The notes below the pieces were generated by a model, which saw only the letters and a list, made by a program, of their open reading frames with translations, was not told where the DNA came from and did no database searches. The position numbers were made by a program, and so were the translations under genes. 9,134 nt of DNA from an uncultured Sphingomonadales bacterium (GTDB lineage Bacteria; Pseudomonadota; Alphaproteobacteria; Sphingomonadales; Sphingomonadaceae): assembly GCA_937898535.1 (NCBI GenBank), contig CALDKP010000049.1, positions 1 to 9,134 on the forward strand, written 5' to 3'. This document shows, piece after piece, positions 7,420 to 9,134 of the stretch (the first letter of the stretch is position 1; each line of letters begins with the position of its first letter).

Positions 7420-9036
7420 ATGGAATGTGATCGCCGGACAAGTCTTGCCCTGATCGGGAGTTTACCCCTGATTTCCAGTCCGGCGTTGGGGCAGGGCGCA
7501 GCCGCCAGCTCAAGCCTCGACCCACATGCCGCGATGCAATGGGCCCAGGGGATTGAGGGACAACGCAAGGCTGACCTTGGCAATGGCAGCTATCTCAACC
7601 CCATATTTGCTGGCGACCATCCAGACCCGGCATTGTTGCGCGATGGCGATGATTATTATCTGACTTTTTCCAGTTTCGATGCCTATCCCGGCATTGTGAT
7701 TTGGCACAGCCGCGACGTTGTGAATTGGCAGCCTGTTACCGCCGCGCTCAAGACACCTATCGGCTCGGTTTGGGCCCCGGATTTGGCCAAGCACAAAGGC
7801 CGCTATTATTGCTACATCCCTGCGCGCACCCCGCAGAAAAAGTCGATCTACGTCATATTTGCCGATGACATTCGTGGACCGTGGAGCGAGCCGGTTGACC
7901 TGAACTTACCCTTGCATATTGACCCTACCCATGTTGCCGATGACAGAGGTCAACGCTGGCTGTTTCTATCCGGCGGCGATCGTGTGCGCCTTTCTGCTGA
8001 CGGCTTGTCGACCATTGGTAAGGTAGAGCATGTATATGATCCGTGGAGATATCCCGAAGATTGGGTCGTTGAAACCTTTGCGCCGGAAGGCCCCAAAATC
8101 GTCAAGCGCGGTGCTTATTATTATATGACGACGGCAGTGGGCGGGACTGCTGGTCCGCCTACGGGGCATATGGTCATCATGGCACGCAGTCGGGCACTTG
8201 CCGGGCCATGGGAAGATTGCCCACGCAATCCGTTAATCCGCACGCAGTCCGCACGTGAAAAATGGTGGTCGCGCGGCCATGCCACATTGTTCGAGGGCCC
8301 CGATGGAGGCTGGTGGATGATGTATCATGGCTATGAAAACGGCTATTGGACATTGGGCCGACAGGCGTTGTTGGAACCGGTCGAATGGGCCGAAGATGGC
8401 TGGCCCAGACCATTGGGCGGTGACTTGTCGCGCCCAATCAAAAAACCGATTGAAGCCGGTGTGCGGCAACATGGAATGGCATTGTCTGATGATTTCCAAA
8501 CCGACCGCATGGGGACCGCTTGGGCTTTCTATGACCCAGAGCCCAACGAAGCGTCCCGCCTGCAGCGTTTGGACGGAACATTATATATGCAGGCAAAAGG
8601 CAAAACGCCGTCGGACTGTGCACCCTTATGCTGTATCGCGGGCGACCAAGCCTATCGCGTAACGGTCGATATCGACGCCGATGAAGGCACGGAGGCAGGC
8701 TTGTTGTTATTCTATAACCGCCGCCTCTATGCAGGCCTTGGATTCGGGAACGGGGCACTCATGATGCACCGTTATGGCCTGCAGAGGTCACGCGGTGCCC
8801 ATTCCGCACAGGACAATTCTGGGAAGCTGTCTATCCGGCTGACCAATGATCGCAACATCCTGACGATCCATACAAGCAATGATGGCCGACTGACATGGCG
8901 TAAGTTCGATGTGCAAATGGAAGTGTCCGGTTACCACCATAATGTCGCTTATGATTTCCTGTCCTTGCGTCCGGCGCTGTATGCCGCAGGGCAAGGGCAG
9001 GCGCGCTTCCGCAATTTCACCTATGAGGCGTTATGA
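7420..9036 (+). CDS. Family 43 glycoside hydrolase with C-terminal beta-sandwich domain, Tat-exported
   Basis: This 538-residue protein starts at the ATG at 7420, with AAGGG ending 7 nt upstream. The in-frame GTG at 7387 falls inside the terminator stem and is rejected. The leader DRRTSLALIGSLPLISSPA is twin-arginine-like, predicting folded export. The five-bladed beta-propeller spans about residues 55-345. The usual GH43 acidic triad is visible: Asp69 in HPDPALL (general base), Asp168 in HIDPTH (pKa modulator) and Glu223 in APEGPK (general acid). GHATLF (286-291), whose His287 fits the conserved metal-site histidine, is followed by WWMMYHG. The region from about 355 to 538 is a GH43-associated beta-sandwich domain with an unusual cysteine cluster (CAPLCC, 400-405). 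Family activities include arabinofuranosidase, arabinanase, xylosidase and exo-galactanase. Here removal of arabinan or galactan side chains of pectin is plausible, but the specificity cannot be read. It overlaps the next gene by ATGA. Confidence 0.88.
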   Translation: MECDRRTSLALIGSLPLISSPALGQGAAASSSLDPHAAMQWAQGIEGQRKADLGNGSYLNPIFAGDHPDPALLRDGDDYYLTFSSFDAYPGIVIWHSRDVVNWQPVTAALKTPIGSVWAPDLAKHKGRYYCYIPARTPQKKSIYVIFADDIRGPWSEPVDLNLPLHIDPTHVADDRGQRWLFLSGGDRVRLSADGLSTIGKVEHVYDPWRYPEDWVVETFAPEGPKIVKRGAYYYMTTAVGGTAGPPTGHMVIMARSRALAGPWEDCPRNPLIRTQSAREKWWSRGHATLFEGPDGGWWMMYHGYENGYWTLGRQALLEPVEWAEDGWPRPLGGDLSRPIKKPIEAGVRQHGMALSDDFQTDRMGTAWAFYDPEPNEASRLQRLDGTLYMQAKGKTPSDCAPLCCIAGDQAYRVTVDIDADEGTEAGLLLFYNRRLYAGLGFGNGALMMHRYGLQRSRGAHSAQDNSGKLSIRLTNDRNILTIHTSNDGRLTWRKFDVQMEVSGYHHNVAYDFLSLRPALYAAGQGQARFRNFTYEAL

Positions 9037-9134
9037 CATTTGATCGGCGTACATTAATGGCCATGGCCGCGGCGAGCGTCGCGGGATCAGCCTTTGGGCA
9101 AACACCTCCTCCTGTTTCGAAATCGGCGTTGCCA
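9033..9134 (+). CDS. N-terminus of a Tat-exported protein (partial, runs off the window)
   Basis: The ATG at 9033 overlaps the GH43 stop as ATGA, and GAGG lies 4 nt upstream, so translation is probably coupled. Thirty-four codons are visible, beginning MTFDRRTLMAMAAAS and continuing to a small-residue cleavage region (SAFGQ) and then a proline-rich start of the mature protein. The twin-arginine leader resembles that of GH43: both have DRRT followed by a hydrophobic stretch and an A-x-GQ end. Position in the operon suggests another exported polysaccharide-active enzyme, but no catalytic domain is inside the window and the family cannot be named. Confidence 0.75.
   Translation, partial: MTFDRRTLMAMAAASVAGSAFGQTPPPVSKSALP

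Noticed and set aside
1..9134. CRISPR arrays, insertion sequences, tRNA genes or attachment sites
   Set aside because: No spaced direct repeats, terminal inverted repeats, transposase-like frames or tRNA-like clover-leaf sequences were seen on either strand by eye.

Overview
The window reads as part of a pectin/polygalacturonate utilization locus from a Gram-negative bacterium, most likely an alphaproteobacterium of the sphingomonad type. The assignment is inferred from gene content: a large TonB-dependent receptor of the Caulobacter/sphingomonad class with no N-terminal signalling domain, a KduD/KdgK uronate pathway, several Tat-exported polysaccharide-active enzymes, and moderately GC-rich coding sequence. 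No rRNA or other marker is present to settle the genus.

Layout. (1) Positions 1-2478, plus strand: the last nine codons of a KduD-type dehydrogenase, then 2-keto-3-deoxygluconate kinase (kdgK), then a type-B carboxylesterase with a Tat-like leader whose start lies inside the end of kdgK. (2) Positions 2484-4227, minus strand: a pectate lyase (PL1-like, Sec signal peptide) followed 10 nt later by a small cupin. The cupin converges on the esterase with only 5 nt between the stop codons. (3) Positions about 4228-4471: the divergent control region, holding two ACCGGT-centred palindromes of LacI/GalR-operator type, one near each divergent gene. (4) Positions 4472-9134, plus strand: the TonB-dependent receptor, a strong hairpin terminator, a two-domain GH43 glycosidase, and the first 34 codons of another Tat-exported protein that overlaps GH43 by ATGA.

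How it may work together (inference from families). The receptor takes up oligosaccharides across the outer membrane. The esterase removes ester decorations, GH43 trims neutral side chains such as arabinan, and the lyase cleaves galacturonan by beta-elimination to unsaturated oligomers. The cupin could act on the unsaturated products. KduD and KdgK then carry the unsaturated uronate product to 2-keto-3-deoxygluconate and 2-keto-3-deoxy-6-phosphogluconate. KduI, an inner-membrane transporter, KDPG aldolase and the regulator are not in the window.

This is a recognisable type of locus, not an unknown system. The points most worth following are the cupin with atypical metal-ligand positions, the paired operator-like palindromes, the terminator placed directly in front of GH43, and the shared Tat leaders.
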